This document shows, piece after piece, positions 33,143 through 42,500 of a stretch of 64,000 bases of DNA. This stretch comes from Prosthecobacter dejongeii. Lineage in GTDB: Bacteria > Verrucomicrobiota > Verrucomicrobiia > Verrucomicrobiales > Verrucomicrobiaceae. The translations under genes and the position numbers were made by a program. Where the stretch lies: contig NZ_JACHIF010000006.1 of assembly GCF_014203045.1 (NCBI RefSeq), positions 62,001-126,000 on the forward strand, given 5' to 3'. Position 1 is the first letter of the stretch. Every line of letters begins with the position of its first letter. The notes under the pieces were generated by a model, which searched no databases, was not told the origin of the DNA, and saw only the letters and a list, made by a program, of their open reading frames with translations.

Positions 33143-34615
33143 TTAGGTGCCGCAAAAGGTTTGGTAATCCTCCGCTGGCTGCGGCTGGCTGTACTCTGGC
33201 AGGTCCACGCTGTGATCATAGGGCTTCGCCAGCACCTGGAGCAGTCGCTGCATCACGCTGAGGTCCTCGTTTTGCATGGCGGCTGTGAGGGCCTCTTCCA
33301 CCTTGTGATTGCGCGGGATGAAGGCGGGGTTATGCGCTTGCATCAGGGGCGTTACATCAGCGGCAGATTGTGGCTGGCGAGTTAACCGCGCTTTCCATTG
33401 GGCCAGCCAGTCTGAAAAGGATGCATCATTAGTTAGATGGCTTTTCACCCCATCCCTGGAGGAAAGAGCGCAGAAGGTCTGGGTGTAATCCGCTTCCTGT
33501 TCCTGCATCCAGCTCAGCAGGGCATCCGCCAGGGCCTTGTCTTCGGCTTCTTCATTGAAGATGCCTAGTTTCTTTCTCATGCCGGCGAGCCAGGCTGTAT
33601 CAAAACGACTGCGGAAGCTCTCTAGTGCGGCATTGGCCTGTTCGATGGCCTGCTTTTCCTCAGGGTGCAGCAGGGGTAAAAGTGCCTCTGCTAGCCGGGC
33701 CAGATTCCATTGGGCGATGGGGGCCTGATTGCCATAGGCATACCGGCCATGATGATCAATGGAACTGAAGACCGTGCCAGGATCATACGCATCCATGAAG
33801 GCACAGGGACCATAGTCAATCGTCTCGCCTGAGAGGGCCATGTTGTCCGTATTCATCACCCCATGGATGAAGCCCACATGCAGCCACTGGGCGATGAGCG
33901 AGGCCTGCCGCCCGATGATGGAATGCAGCCATGCGAGGTAAGGTGACTCCTCCCCCACCAGCGCAGGATCATGCCGCGCCAGTGTATAGTCAGCCAGGGC
34001 TTTTAACGCAGCTTTGTTCTGATGCGCCGCTGCCCACTCAAAGGTGCCTACCCGGATGTGACTGGCTGCGACACGCGTGAGAACGGCCCCCGGTAAAGGC
34101 TGGGGGCGATACACCGCCTCACCCGTCGTCGCCACGGCCAGACTGCGGGTGGTGGGGATACGCAGCGCGTACATGGCCTCGCTGATGATGTATTCACGCA
34201 GCATAGGCCCCAGGGCCGCGCGGCCATCTCCCCGGCGGGAATAGCGAGTGGGGCCCGGGCCTTTAAGCTGGATGTCGAACCGCGCCCCGCTCGGCGTGAT
34301 TTGCTCGCCTAACAAAATGGCCCGTCCATCTCCCAGCGTGGTGAACTTGCCAAACTGATGGCCAGCATACGCTTGGGCGATGGGGTAGGCACCTGGAGGT
34401 AATTCATTTCCAGTGAAAAGGGCGGCAGCTTCAGGCCGGTCCAGCACCTCGGCATTCAATCCCAGCTCTTGTGCTAAGTCCTGATTAAAGATGGTTAGGC
34501 GTGGCGAGGCGACGGAGGTCGGCTTAGCCAGGGAATGGAACAGCGTGGGTAGCTGTGCATAGCTGTGCTCCAGACGCCAGCCAGCGTCGGCAAAAGGAGG
34601 GGGAGACTCGTTCAT
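33143..34615 (-). CDS. selO: SelO/YdiU-family protein adenylyltransferase
   Basis: SelO pseudokinases bind ATP upside down and AMPylate proteins in redox stress responses. Family landmarks are AYAGHQFGKFTTLGDGRA, the basic loop GPGPTRYSRRGDGRAALGP, and MNTDNMALSGETIDYGPCAF with the metal-binding N-x-D-N and DYG. Length (490) is normal for bacterial SelO. Bacterial proteins lack the selenocysteine of eukaryotic SelO. It is probably transcribed by itself, and the lipocalin gene lies upstream on the minus strand. Confidence 0.93.
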   Translation of the reverse strand: MNESPPPFADAGWRLEHSYAQLPTLFHSLAKPTSVASPRLTIFNQDLAQELGLNAEVLDRPEAAALFTGNELPPGAYPIAQAYAGHQFGKFTTLGDGRAILLGEQITPSGARFDIQLKGPGPTRYSRRGDGRAALGPMLREYIISEAMYALRIPTTRSLAVATTGEAVYRPQPLPGAVLTRVAASHIRVGTFEWAAAHQNKAALKALADYTLARHDPALVGEESPYLAWLHSIIGRQASLIAQWLHVGFIHGVMNTDNMALSGETIDYGPCAFMDAYDPGTVFSSIDHHGRYAYGNQAPIAQWNLARLAEALLPLLHPEEKQAIEQANAALESFRSRFDTAWLAGMRKKLGIFNEEAEDKALADALLSWMQEQEADYTQTFCALSSRDGVKSHLTNDASFSDWLAQWKARLTRQPQSAADVTPLMQAHNPAFIPRNHKVEEALTAAMQNEDLSVMQRLLQVLAKPYDHSVDLPEYSQPQPAEDYQTFCGT

Positions 34616-34692
34616 GAAATAGGATTCCCCCCTTCATGCACCCTGCCTCTGCCACAGCAAGCACAGATATTGCAGAGGCGGTGATCTTAGGC

Positions 34693-35229
34693 TCAGTGGA
34701 GATTTTGTGGCACCTTCACCAGCTTCGTGCGGTCATAACCCTGGGCTTCGAGACGTTTGAGAATACCCTGGTAGGTGGCTTCATCCAGGCTGGGTTTTCG
34801 ACTCAGCACCCAGGCCAGTTTGCGATTGGGATAACCAATGACGCTCCATTGATAATCGGGGTCCAAATCAATGATCAAGTAGGGGATACGAAAGGGCCAC
34901 AGGAGCTGCACGCGCCATTCAGCATTCGTTTCTTTGTTATGCACCCAGGCCTTGCCTTTCCACTGCTGGAGCGGGGCATCGAGGGTGCCTTTGCGAAAGA
35001 GAAAGATGTTGTCCATCTTCCCATCCGGCCTCGGTGCGTAACGGTCAAGCGTGCCCACCTTGCCTTTTTCAAGCGAGTAGGGAATGTGGGCAAAGACATA
35101 CCAATCCCCCATGTAACGCGGCAGATCCACGTGGGCGACGGTTTTGAGTGGGGGGTGTTTCACAGGGGTGGAGCATGAGGTGAAAGAAAACAGGCACGCA
35201 GCAGCGAGCAGGTAGAAAAAAGTTTTCAC
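34693..35229 (-). CDS. blc: Outer-membrane lipocalin (Blc-like)
   Basis: The GTG-started 178-residue product has a lipoprotein signal (ACLFSFTSC). The lipocalin signature VDLPRYMGDWYVFAHIP follows, with later YAPRPDGKMDN and WVLSRKPSLDEATYQGIL as in bacterial Blc. Such proteins bind hydrophobic ligands such as lysophospholipids and are anchored in the outer membrane. GTG was chosen because it directly precedes the signal sequence, while the in-frame upstream ATG would hide it. It lies downstream of degenerate gene fragments. Confidence 0.86.
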   Translation of the reverse strand: MKTFFYLLAAACLFSFTSCSTPVKHPPLKTVAHVDLPRYMGDWYVFAHIPYSLEKGKVGTLDRYAPRPDGKMDNIFLFRKGTLDAPLQQWKGKAWVHNKETNAEWRVQLLWPFRIPYLIIDLDPDYQWSVIGYPNRKLAWVLSRKPSLDEATYQGILKRLEAQGYDRTKLVKVPQNLH

Positions 35230-35299
35230 ATCGTAGTAAACGCCTCGCAGTGACCCAAAGGGGCAAGGAAATCCACCATCTATATAAGGGATGATCACC

Positions 35300-35410
35300 C
35301 TCCGTCATTCGCATGTAGCCTTGAAGGGCTACTGCCACTCCACCGACGACGATGAATTGAACGCCGTGATCAGCGAGGCGCACCAACAGTTTTTCGAATG
35401 AGGGTTCCAT
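35300..35410 (-). pseudogene. Remnant of a nucleotidyltransferase-like gene
   Basis: The peptide MEPSFEKLLVRLADHGVQF continues into VVGGVAVALQGYMRMTE, the typical start of a minimal nucleotidyltransferase (MNT-like) protein. Homology stops at MTE, just where DVDL normally supplies the metal-binding aspartates. The continuation reads into unrelated sequence before the lipocalin gene. The catalytic part is deleted, so this is a truncated remnant. Confidence 0.68.
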
Positions 35411-35549
35411 CGGATCCAGGAGTTCGCCAAACACCGCCGCGCAGCCGTAGTGCATTTTTCCACAGCATCTCCAGACGCTTCAGCGGTGGCAGACTGGAAG
35501 GGCTGTCACCCACGGTTCGGCGTAAGGTCTCCTGTAAATCATCAGGCAT
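35370..35549 (-). CDS. Short unrecognised reading frame overlapping the remnant
   Basis: A 59-codon frame (starting MPDDLQETLRRTVGDSPSSL, with KRLEMLWKNALRLRGG) overlaps the nucleotidyltransferase remnant in another frame. Its helical beginning looks protein-like, but the last third may be out of frame. It may be the partner gene of the truncated locus, itself decayed. The function is unknown. Confidence 0.35.
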   Translation of the reverse strand: MPDDLQETLRRTVGDSPSSLPPLKRLEMLWKNALRLRGGVWRTPGSDGTLIRKTVGAPR

Positions 35550-35602
35550 GGGTTAACATAGTGAATGCCCTGTAAAATACAAGGCGAACGCGTATGATGT
35601 GG

Positions 35603-35635
35603 CTCCTTGGATCCAGGAATTCCGAATCCAAGGAG
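35603..35635 (-). terminator. Hairpin downstream of clpB
   Basis: A 10-bp perfect stem (CTCCTTGGAT / ATCCAAGGAG) with a 13-nt loop lies 14 bp past the clpB stop. There is no T-run after it, so termination would be weak or the hairpin may protect the 3' end. Confidence 0.45.
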
Positions 35636-35648
35636 AGTGGGCTAAAGT

Positions 35649-38600
35649 TTAGGCTTTCTCAAACACAGGCTTCCCGTCCTTCATCGTGGCGGTGATGACA
35701 TCGCCATCTTTAAAGCCGCCCTCCAGCACGGCCAGGCTGAGCGGATCCAGCAGGTGTTTCTGGATGGCGCGCTTCAGTGGACGAGCTCCAAACACGGGAT
35801 CAAACCCAGCATCCGCCAGATAGCGGGTGGTGTCATCCGTGACGGTGAGGTGGATGTTTTGCTTGGCCAAACGAGTGATCACGCGTTGGAGCTGGATCTT
35901 CACGATCTTGTCGAGCTGGGCTGCATCGAGCCGATCAAAGATAACGATTTCATCAATGCGGTTGAGAAACTCTGGCCGGAAGAATTGCTTCAGCGATTCT
36001 CGCACCAGGGCGTCTCGTTGCTCGGCATTGGTCACGTCCTGAATGGCGTTGCTGCCGATGTTGCTGGTCATGATGATTACCGTGTTTTTGAAGTCCACGG
36101 TGCGGCCCTGACCATCAGTGATGCGGCCATCGTCCAGCACTTGCAGTAGGCTGTTGAAGACATCCGGGTGGGCCTTTTCCACTTCGTCAAACAACACCAC
36201 GCTGTAAGGTCGGCGTCGCACGGCCTCGGTGAGCTGGCCGCCTTCATCATAACCGACGTAACCGGGAGGTGCCCCGATCAAACGGCTGACGCTGTGCTTC
36301 TCCATGTACTCGCTCATGTCAATGCGGGTCATGGCGTTTTCATCGTCAAAGAGAAACTCGGCCAGGGCCTTGCACAGCTCGGTCTTGCCCACGCCTGTGG
36401 GGCCTAAGAAAAGGAAACTGCCGATGGGGCGGTTCTCATCCTGGATGCCCGCACGCGCACGTCGCACGGCATTGGAGACGGCCACGATGGCATCCCGCTG
36501 GCCGATCACACGGTCAGCCAAGCGTTCCTCCATTTTCGCCAGCTTGGACCGCTCGCCCTCTTGCAGGCGGGAGACGGGAATACCCGTCCAGTTCGCCACT
36601 ACGCGCGCGATGTCATCTTCGGTGACTTCTTCGCGAAGTAAGGGGGTAGAAGCGGCGCCCCCGCCGCTGCTTCCGGTGCCCGTGGCGCCCTCGCCACGCA
36701 GCCATACGGGTGGCTTTGCACCCGTGAGCTGACGCGGATTTTCCGCAATGTAATCGCGAAGCCGCTGGAGGGAACCGAGGCCCCGGACAATGTGGTCATA
36801 ACTCTCCTTTTGCCAGAAAGTGCCGCTCTGGCCGAGTTCTTCATTGATGCGTCGTGAGGTGATACTTTTCCACGCTTGCACAATATCGCTCAACGAGTGT
36901 CCAGGCTGTGGCCAAACGAGAACATGCACATGGTTAGGCATCACCACCAGAGCCTCCAGGGTGTAGTCAATGCCATCGCGGTTGCGGATCACTTCCTCCA
37001 CGATTTGGCGGATCTCTGGGCGGGCCAAAACGCAGGCTCCATGGCTTTCATCCAGCCATTTTTCCCACCGTCGGGAAAAGAGATCGGTGTATTCAGCCTT
37101 CTCCGCTTCGTTGTGTGGTTCGGGGTGCTGGTTTAGCCACTCCCGGCGTTCGCTCAGCCACTGGCTGACGCGTTCTTCCGGCATGGAATCCGCCGTCCGC
37201 CACGTGACGAAATACACGCTTCCGTCCTGCCGCCAATGCGGCAGGTTGCCACTGCGCACGCTGTCTATTTTGGCTTCGGGGTCGAAGTAGGTGTAGGGGG
37301 ATGAGGAGGGGCTTTGAGCGGCGGGGGCGCCGCTGGCACCGGGGTAAGCGACGAGGGCGTCGCTTCTACTGCTGCTCGCCAGCTTCTTCTCCAGGTCTGG
37401 AATGAGACCATACTGGATCTCTCCGGCACGACCGAAGTCGCCTCGACGTTGGGCTTGTTCCAGTTCCGTGCGCAGGCGATCAATCTCCTCCTTCACCTTC
37501 CGGCCCGCATCCACGGTTTCCTTCTCCTTCAGCCACTGGGCTTTCAGGGCGGAGGATTGCTCTTTGAGATCGGCGATTTCCTTCTCCAGCTTTTCCAGGC
37601 GGGTCTTGCTGGCAGGATCTTTTTCCTTTTTCAAAACCTGACGCTCCATCTCCCCTTGCATGACTTGGCGCTCGATGACGTCAATCTCCGTGGGCATGGA
37701 GTCCAGCTCGATCTTGATGCGGCTCGCCGCTTCATCCACCAGGTCAATGGCCTTGTCTGGCAGGAAGCGATCCGTGATGTAGCGGTTGCTCAGCGTGGCG
37801 GCAGCGATGATGGCCCCGTCCTGAATACGCACGCCGTGGTGCACCTCATAACGTTCCTTTAAACCACGCAGGATGGCGATGGTGTCTTCCACGCTCGGCT
37901 CACCCACCAGCACCGGTTGAAAGCGACGCTCCAGGGCTGGGTCCTTTTCGATGTATTTGCGGTATTCATCCAGCGTGGTCGCGCCGATGCAGCGCAGCTC
38001 CCCACGGGCCAATTGCGGCTTCAGCAGGTTGCCCGCATCCATGGCCCCTTCCGCCTTGCCTGCACCCACGATGGTGTGCAGCTCATCAATGAAAAGGATG
38101 ATTTCCCCCTCACTGCTGGTCACTTCTTTGAGGAAGGCTTTCAAACGTTCCTCGAACTCGCCACGGAACTTGGCCCCGGCCATCATGCCGCCCAGGTCCA
38201 TGCTGATGAGGCGTTTGCCTTTGAGAGAATCTGGCACGTCCCCGGCGACGATGCGGCGGGCCAGGCCTTCGGCGATGGCCGTCTTACCCACACCCGGTTC
38301 ACCGATGAGGACGGGATTGTTTTTGGTGCGGCGGCTCAGCACCTGCATCACGCGGCGAATCTCTTCATCGCGACCGATGACCGGATCAATCTTGCCCTGT
38401 TTCGCACGGGCGGTGAGGTCCGTGCCGTATTTTTCCAGGGTCTGGTACTTGCCTTCCGGGTCTTGGTCCACCACGCGCTGGCTGCCACGCACGGCGGCGA
38501 GGGCTTTGGAAACGGTTTCGTAAGTGAGGCCTGCCTGCTTCAGCAGGTCAGACACCTCAGACTTGGTCTTGAACAGAGCCAGGAGGATGTGCTCCACACT

Positions 38601-38927
38601 CAGGAAATCGTCCTTGAGTTTCTTCTGCTCATCTTCCGCCTTGGTCATGAGGTCGCGGAACTCGCTGGACAAGTAAAGACTGCCGGTCGCTCCCGTGACC
38701 TTGGGTTGGCGGTTCAGCAGTTGACTCAGTTGCTCGGGCAACTGGGCGGCCTTTTCAGGATTGACCGCTGCCTTTTCCAGCAACGGCTTGGTGAGGCCCC
38801 CTTCCTGGTCCAGCAGGGCGGACAGGAGATGGGCAGGTTTGACTTCTTGATGCCCATGGCGCGTGGCCACAGACTGCGAGGCATTGAAGGCCTCTTGGAG
38901 CTTAACGGTAAATTTTTCAGGAGACAT
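35649..38927 (-). CDS. clpB: ClpB disaggregase interrupted in frame by a RAYT transposase domain
   Basis: ClpB is a hexameric AAA+ machine that rescues aggregated proteins with DnaK. The N-domain covers 1-145, NBD1 has Walker A GEPGVGKT at 209-216 and Walker B LFIDE at 278-282, and the coiled M-domain spans about 405-517. NBD2 has Walker A GPTGVGKT at 842-849. Between the end of the M-domain (DLEKKLASS) and the start of NBD2 ([16 protein letters not shown]) lie about 241 foreign residues, a full RAYT with HVH at 666-668 and Y726. Without the insert the protein would be about 851 residues, typical for ClpB. All ATPase motifs look intact. The insertion sits at the hinge between the two rings, so effects on activity are uncertain. 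Confidence 0.93.
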   Translation of the reverse strand: MSPEKFTVKLQEAFNASQSVATRHGHQEVKPAHLLSALLDQEGGLTKPLLEKAAVNPEKAAQLPEQLSQLLNRQPKVTGATGSLYLSSEFRDLMTKAEDEQKKLKDDFLSVEHILLALFKTKSEVSDLLKQAGLTYETVSKALAAVRGSQRVVDQDPEGKYQTLEKYGTDLTARAKQGKIDPVIGRDEEIRRVMQVLSRRTKNNPVLIGEPGVGKTAIAEGLARRIVAGDVPDSLKGKRLISMDLGGMMAGAKFRGEFEERLKAFLKEVTSSEGEIILFIDELHTIVGAGKAEGAMDAGNLLKPQLARGELRCIGATTLDEYRKYIEKDPALERRFQPVLVGEPSVEDTIAILRGLKERYEVHHGVRIQDGAIIAAATLSNRYITDRFLPDKAIDLVDEAASRIKIELDSMPTEIDVIERQVMQGEMERQVLKKEKDPASKTRLEKLEKEIADLKEQSSALKAQWLKEKETVDAGRKVKEEIDRLRTELEQAQRRGDFGRAGEIQYGLIPDLEKKLASSSRSDALVAYPGASGAPAAQSPSSSPYTYFDPEAKIDSVRSGNLPHWRQDGSVYFVTWRTADSMPEERVSQWLSERREWLNQHPEPHNEAEKAEYTDLFSRRWEKWLDESHGACVLARPEIRQIVEEVIRNRDGIDYTLEALVVMPNHVHVLVWPQPGHSLSDIVQAWKSITSRRINEELGQSGTFWQKESYDHIVRGLGSLQRLRDYIAENPRQLTGAKPPVWLRGEGATGTGSSGGGAASTPLLREEVTEDDIARVVANWTGIPVSRLQEGERSKLAKMEERLADRVIGQRDAIVAVSNAVRRARAGIQDENRPIGSFLFLGPTGVGKTELCKALAEFLFDDENAMTRIDMSEYMEKHSVSRLIGAPPGYVGYDEGGQLTEAVRRRPYSVVLFDEVEKAHPDVFNSLLQVLDDGRITDGQGRTVDFKNTVIIMTSNIGSNAIQDVTNAEQRDALVRESLKQFFRPEFLNRIDEIVIFDRLDAAQLDKIVKIQLQRVITRLAKQNIHLTVTDDTTRYLADAGFDPVFGARPLKRAIQKHLLDPLSLAVLEGGFKDGDVITATMKDGKPVFEKA
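36646..36697. repeat. REP-like double hairpin, clpB element end A
   Basis: GTAGA, then AGCGGCG-CCCC-CGCCGCT (7-bp perfect stem), CCGGTGCC, then GTGGCG-CCCT-CGCCAC (6-bp perfect stem). Confidence 0.9.
37317..37369. repeat. REP-like double hairpin, clpB element end B
   Basis: AGCGGCG-GGGG-CGCCGCT (7-bp stem), GGCACCGG, then AAGCGACG-AGGG-CGTCGCTT (8-bp stem), ending CTAC. Read on the minus strand it begins GTAGAAGCG and matches end A in hairpin order, loop size and the CCGGTGCC spacer. Confidence 0.9.
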
Positions 38928-39148
38928 GGTTTTGAAGGTTGGTTGTTTCCCTGATCCTATGCTCAGACTGTGCCACAGCGGCGCAATGTCGCGCTAGCCT
39001 TTATTTGGCAAGGGAAAGGCGTCCATTGCCCCTGCCGACGAATCAGCTCGGGAGTTCCCTTTTGACTCATAAAAGCGGGTCAACTGTGCCAAAGTGGCGT
39101 TTTTTGTAGTTTGGCACTACCCAAGCGGAGTATTCGCGTCGGCGTTCT

Positions 39149-39463
39149 TCAATGGCTCTGGCCATTCACGAAAAGGATCACGTCTGTCAGCGCGTGGAGC
39201 CAAAAAGCGGAAGTGTAGCAAAGCGTGGCATAAATGATCCAGGCATTGCCGGTTTCTTTTCGGACATAAGCCACCCCCATTCGAAGGAGGATCATGGCGT
39301 TGAAATACATCGCCACTTCACCTCTCCAATTGCCAATCGCGCACAGGCAGGGGAGGACCAGCATCTGAAGGAAAAACCCGACGATCAAGGCGAGCGAAAG
39401 ATGCAGGTAGTTCCAGGGGGCCTCCTGAACGGGCGATGGGAAGTTAGAAGTCTGGGGCTCCAT
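39149..39463 (-). CDS. Small membrane protein of unknown function
   Basis: This unrecognised 104-residue protein has three hydrophobic segments: about 20-42 (LSLALIVGFFLQMLVLPCL), 50-67 and 78-98. It has no signal peptide or catalytic motif. It lies alone between the clpB promoter region and a giant exported protein gene. The nearby 220 bp before clpB contain no gene and no convincing heat-shock promoter that I could identify. Confidence 0.6.
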   Translation of the reverse strand: MEPQTSNFPSPVQEAPWNYLHLSLALIVGFFLQMLVLPCLCAIGNWRGEVAMYFNAMILLRMGVAYVRKETGNAWIIYATLCYTSAFWLHALTDVILFVNGQSH

Positions 39464-39532
39464 TCGAGCTTAGCTTGGAGTCACGGAAGGCGTGATTGTT
39501 CAATCGTCTCCATGACATCCAAGCTCCGCCAC

Positions 39533-42500
39533 CTACTCTTCCCCTTCCGCCGGGCTCAAGATCACCTGACCAGAGAGCTGAGGAGCGGTCTTCAAGGTCT
39601 CCCCTTCGGCGGGCAGTTGCGGCAGTAGGAAAAACCCGTAACCGCGAGTTTCCGTGCCGATGCGGACAAGCTGGCCCATGAAGGCGACTTTCCGGTCCAG
39701 CGCTTTCACAGGGCCGGGCAGGGAGAGCTCCCCGTTGAAGAGGCCCGTGGTGGCATCCACCTTCGGCAGCGTCGCCGTGGCATTTTCACCCGCCAGCACC
39801 ACTGCCTTTTGGGTGACTCCTTTGGCGCTCGGATTGCTCAGCGTCACTGCCAGAGTTTCCTCCGCTGCGAGGCCACCGTATTGAAAGCGCAGTTCGGCAT
39901 TCTGCGGTGTCCCATTGGGGACCCCCATCACCACTCCTCCGGCGGCGACTCGGGGAAGAGCACTGCCAGACAGGATGAGGTATGGGTGGCGGATCCCCTG
40001 CGGGTACACCACATCCTTGGTCTTGGGATCCACCGGCTGTTTCACCCAGACAGCGTTCCCATAGACAGTGTTTTCCGCAGGCGTGGTTCCTGGCACCAGG
40101 GTCAAGACTCCGCCGAAGAAACCACGGTCTTTGTAAAGAGACTGGTAAAGCAGGACTTGGCTCTGCTGGTTACTCCCTGAGGCAGCACCCGCAAAGGTAG
40201 CGGTGGTAAAGGCTGTGCCATCGGGCAATCTGCCCACGAGGCGGGCGGCCCCGGTCTTCGCCGTAATGCTCACCGAGCCAAACCCATCCCCGCGAGGTAA
40301 ATAAGCGATGAACGCCCCCGAGGAGATTTTAAAGGTATGCAGCCCCACGTAGGCTGCGGCCTGCACGTCCTTGCCATTCCAGGGGATCTTCCAGCCCTGG
40401 TTGGTGATGGGCGGGGGAGCGGAATACTCCGAATCCAACGTCATGACCACACCTGTCGGCGTCACATTCAACTGAACCCGATCTGCCACCGTCGCGGCGC
40501 TTTGAAATCTTTGACGGATGGTGAAGCTACCCGTTTCGTTGGAGGCGCTTTCAATCAGGCCCTTCATTGGCACAGACTTGCTGCCAAAAAAGATCTTCCC
40601 GGTGTAGCTGCCGGAAGGCGTCACCTGGAACTGATAACGGCCACTCAGCCCCAGATCCTCAGGATTGGAAGGAACAAAATACCCCTCATAGGCACCGATC
40701 AACGCCTCAGACAACGGCTCCACTTCGAGCGTGAAACTGTTAGTTGCGACAGATGAACCGGCTGCATTTCGGGCCTGAATCTGGAGATCGTAACGGCCAG
40801 CTTTCGTCGGAATTCCACGGATCCATCCTTCATGATCGATCGTCAGTCCAGGCGGCAGATTTTTCACCGTAAAGATGGCCGGCAGATTTTGAGTGGGGAA
40901 GAAAAGTTCGAAATACCTGGCTACACGGGCGACGGGGTAAAGCTCATCTGGAGCAAAAATAATCGGCGGGCCTTCGGGGACGGCGGCCGCAGACTGAATT
41001 AGGGTAAAAAATGAGTGACCGATTTTGATGACACCTGTGCGTGAAGTTTTACCCACATTGGCCTGGAGGTCGAAAATTGCCGAGCCATTGCCTGCCCCCG
41101 CAGACTGAAGCGGGCGAAGCCAGGCCGGTGCCTGAGTCACACTCCAGATACCTTCGGTCCGCACATTAATGTAAAGGGTCTGCGCAACTGCCGATACGTT
41201 GGATGGCCCGCTCAAGATGGCCTCGTTCTGGAAGATGTTTACTTCAACAGGGGCGGAAACGCCACCCCAAGCATCCTTAAGGGTGTAAGTGAACGAAGCG
41301 GGAACGGCATGGAATGGGTTATTTGCCGTGAAGACGATTTCTTCGCCCACTTTGCGCACACTGCCTACCTCGGATGGTATTAGGGCACTGACCGTGTTTA
41401 AGCTGAAGGCATCGCCATCAGGATCTTGGTCATTGCTCAGAACAGGGAGCCTCCCATTGCTTCCATACACCACAATGAATTGATCTGGCGCACCCACCGG
41501 CACCGCATTCAGTGTGGTGAAGGTCAGGATTTTACCGGCGGCGCTGCCCAAAGTGCCACTGGAACGGATACGATAAAAGTAACGTGTGTGAGGGGACAGG
41601 GTGGTGAGTGCGGCCTGGACCTCCGTGGCCCCTTCACCCTCGGCAATCGTCCCTGGCTGCGCCACCACTTGCTGGCCCAGTTGGGCCGTGAGACCGTATT
41701 CAAAGATCACCGTCTGGGCCGCGCCTTGTGGATCTACCACCCCTTTGAGGGTGACACTTGCCCCAGTGAGATCCGCCACCGCCAGGGTGGTCACTTTTGA
41801 TAAAATAGCCTTCGTGCCACTACCAGTGAGGTTCAGGCTGAAGACGGGCGTGGTTGGGTCATTGCTCACGATTTCTAGCGTGGCCGATTTGTCGCCTGCC
41901 TTGGTCGGTCGGAACTCAACGATCACAGTCGAGCCGTCCTCTGGGAACAATTCAGTCGAGGGCTGGCTACGAATGAGGAATTGGTTAGCCGCAGCACCCG
42001 TGAGTTGTGCGCGGATGTTCAACAAGCTGCTGCCACCCGTGTTGGTGAGTTGGAGGGTCCGCGTTTCAACGCCAGTCTTGAGACCTACTTCGTCAAAGGC
42101 CACCTCCGCACCTGAAGGCAGCGTTTCGTCATCCACCTGGACCACCATGGCAGGCGCCGCGAATTGAAAGTCTGGCGAGATGGTTTCCACTAAACCCGAG
42201 GACTTGTTATTGTAACCACTGCCCACCACCGCCCTTGCCCGGATACGGCCCGCCTGCGGTAGATGCAGCCCCGTGGCCTCCCAGCCCCCCGTGATGCGCG
42301 TGCCCTCCGAGAGCTTCGTCCAAGTGCCGCCTTGATCCGTGCTGAGCTCAAAGAAAACCCGCCGCGCTTCAGGCGACGAACCTCCGCGTAACCATTGAAT
42401 GCGGCTCGCATTCGGTACCGTCAGTTCCTGAGTGGCCGGGACATTGTGCAGCCTGGAGAGACCTTCACGAGGAATGTCATTGATCTCCGAAAAATGACCA

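Larger units (their letters stand above)
36646..37369 (-). mobile_element. RAYT element (Y1 transposase with GTAG REP-like ends) inside clpB
   Basis: This element of about 724 bp is read in frame with clpB. The protein starts [20 protein letters not shown], continues [16 protein letters not shown], and has the HUH site [21 protein letters not shown] and the catalytic-tyrosine motif DYIAENP. Both boundaries are GTAGAAGCG in inverted orientation, followed by two hairpins each, as in REP-RAYT arrangements. The transposase is only distantly like the one in recG, and the ends differ, so this is a separate family. No internal stop and no clear own start codon are seen. Confidence 0.88.

Noticed and set aside
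33100..33160. Overlap or fusion of the YHYH and selO genes
   Set aside because: They are on opposite strands and merely meet stop to stop.
24205..38927. Inteins in RecG and ClpB
   Set aside because: The inserts lack intein splicing blocks: no N-terminal Cys/Ser block at an exact junction and no terminal HN followed by Cys, Ser or Thr. They instead contain HUH and YI-x2-NP motifs with palindromic ends.
38928..39148. Sigma-54 or heat-shock promoter before clpB
   Set aside because: TGGCAC occurs several times, but the matching TTGC box at the correct spacing is absent, and no CIRCE or convincing sigma-32-type site is visible.
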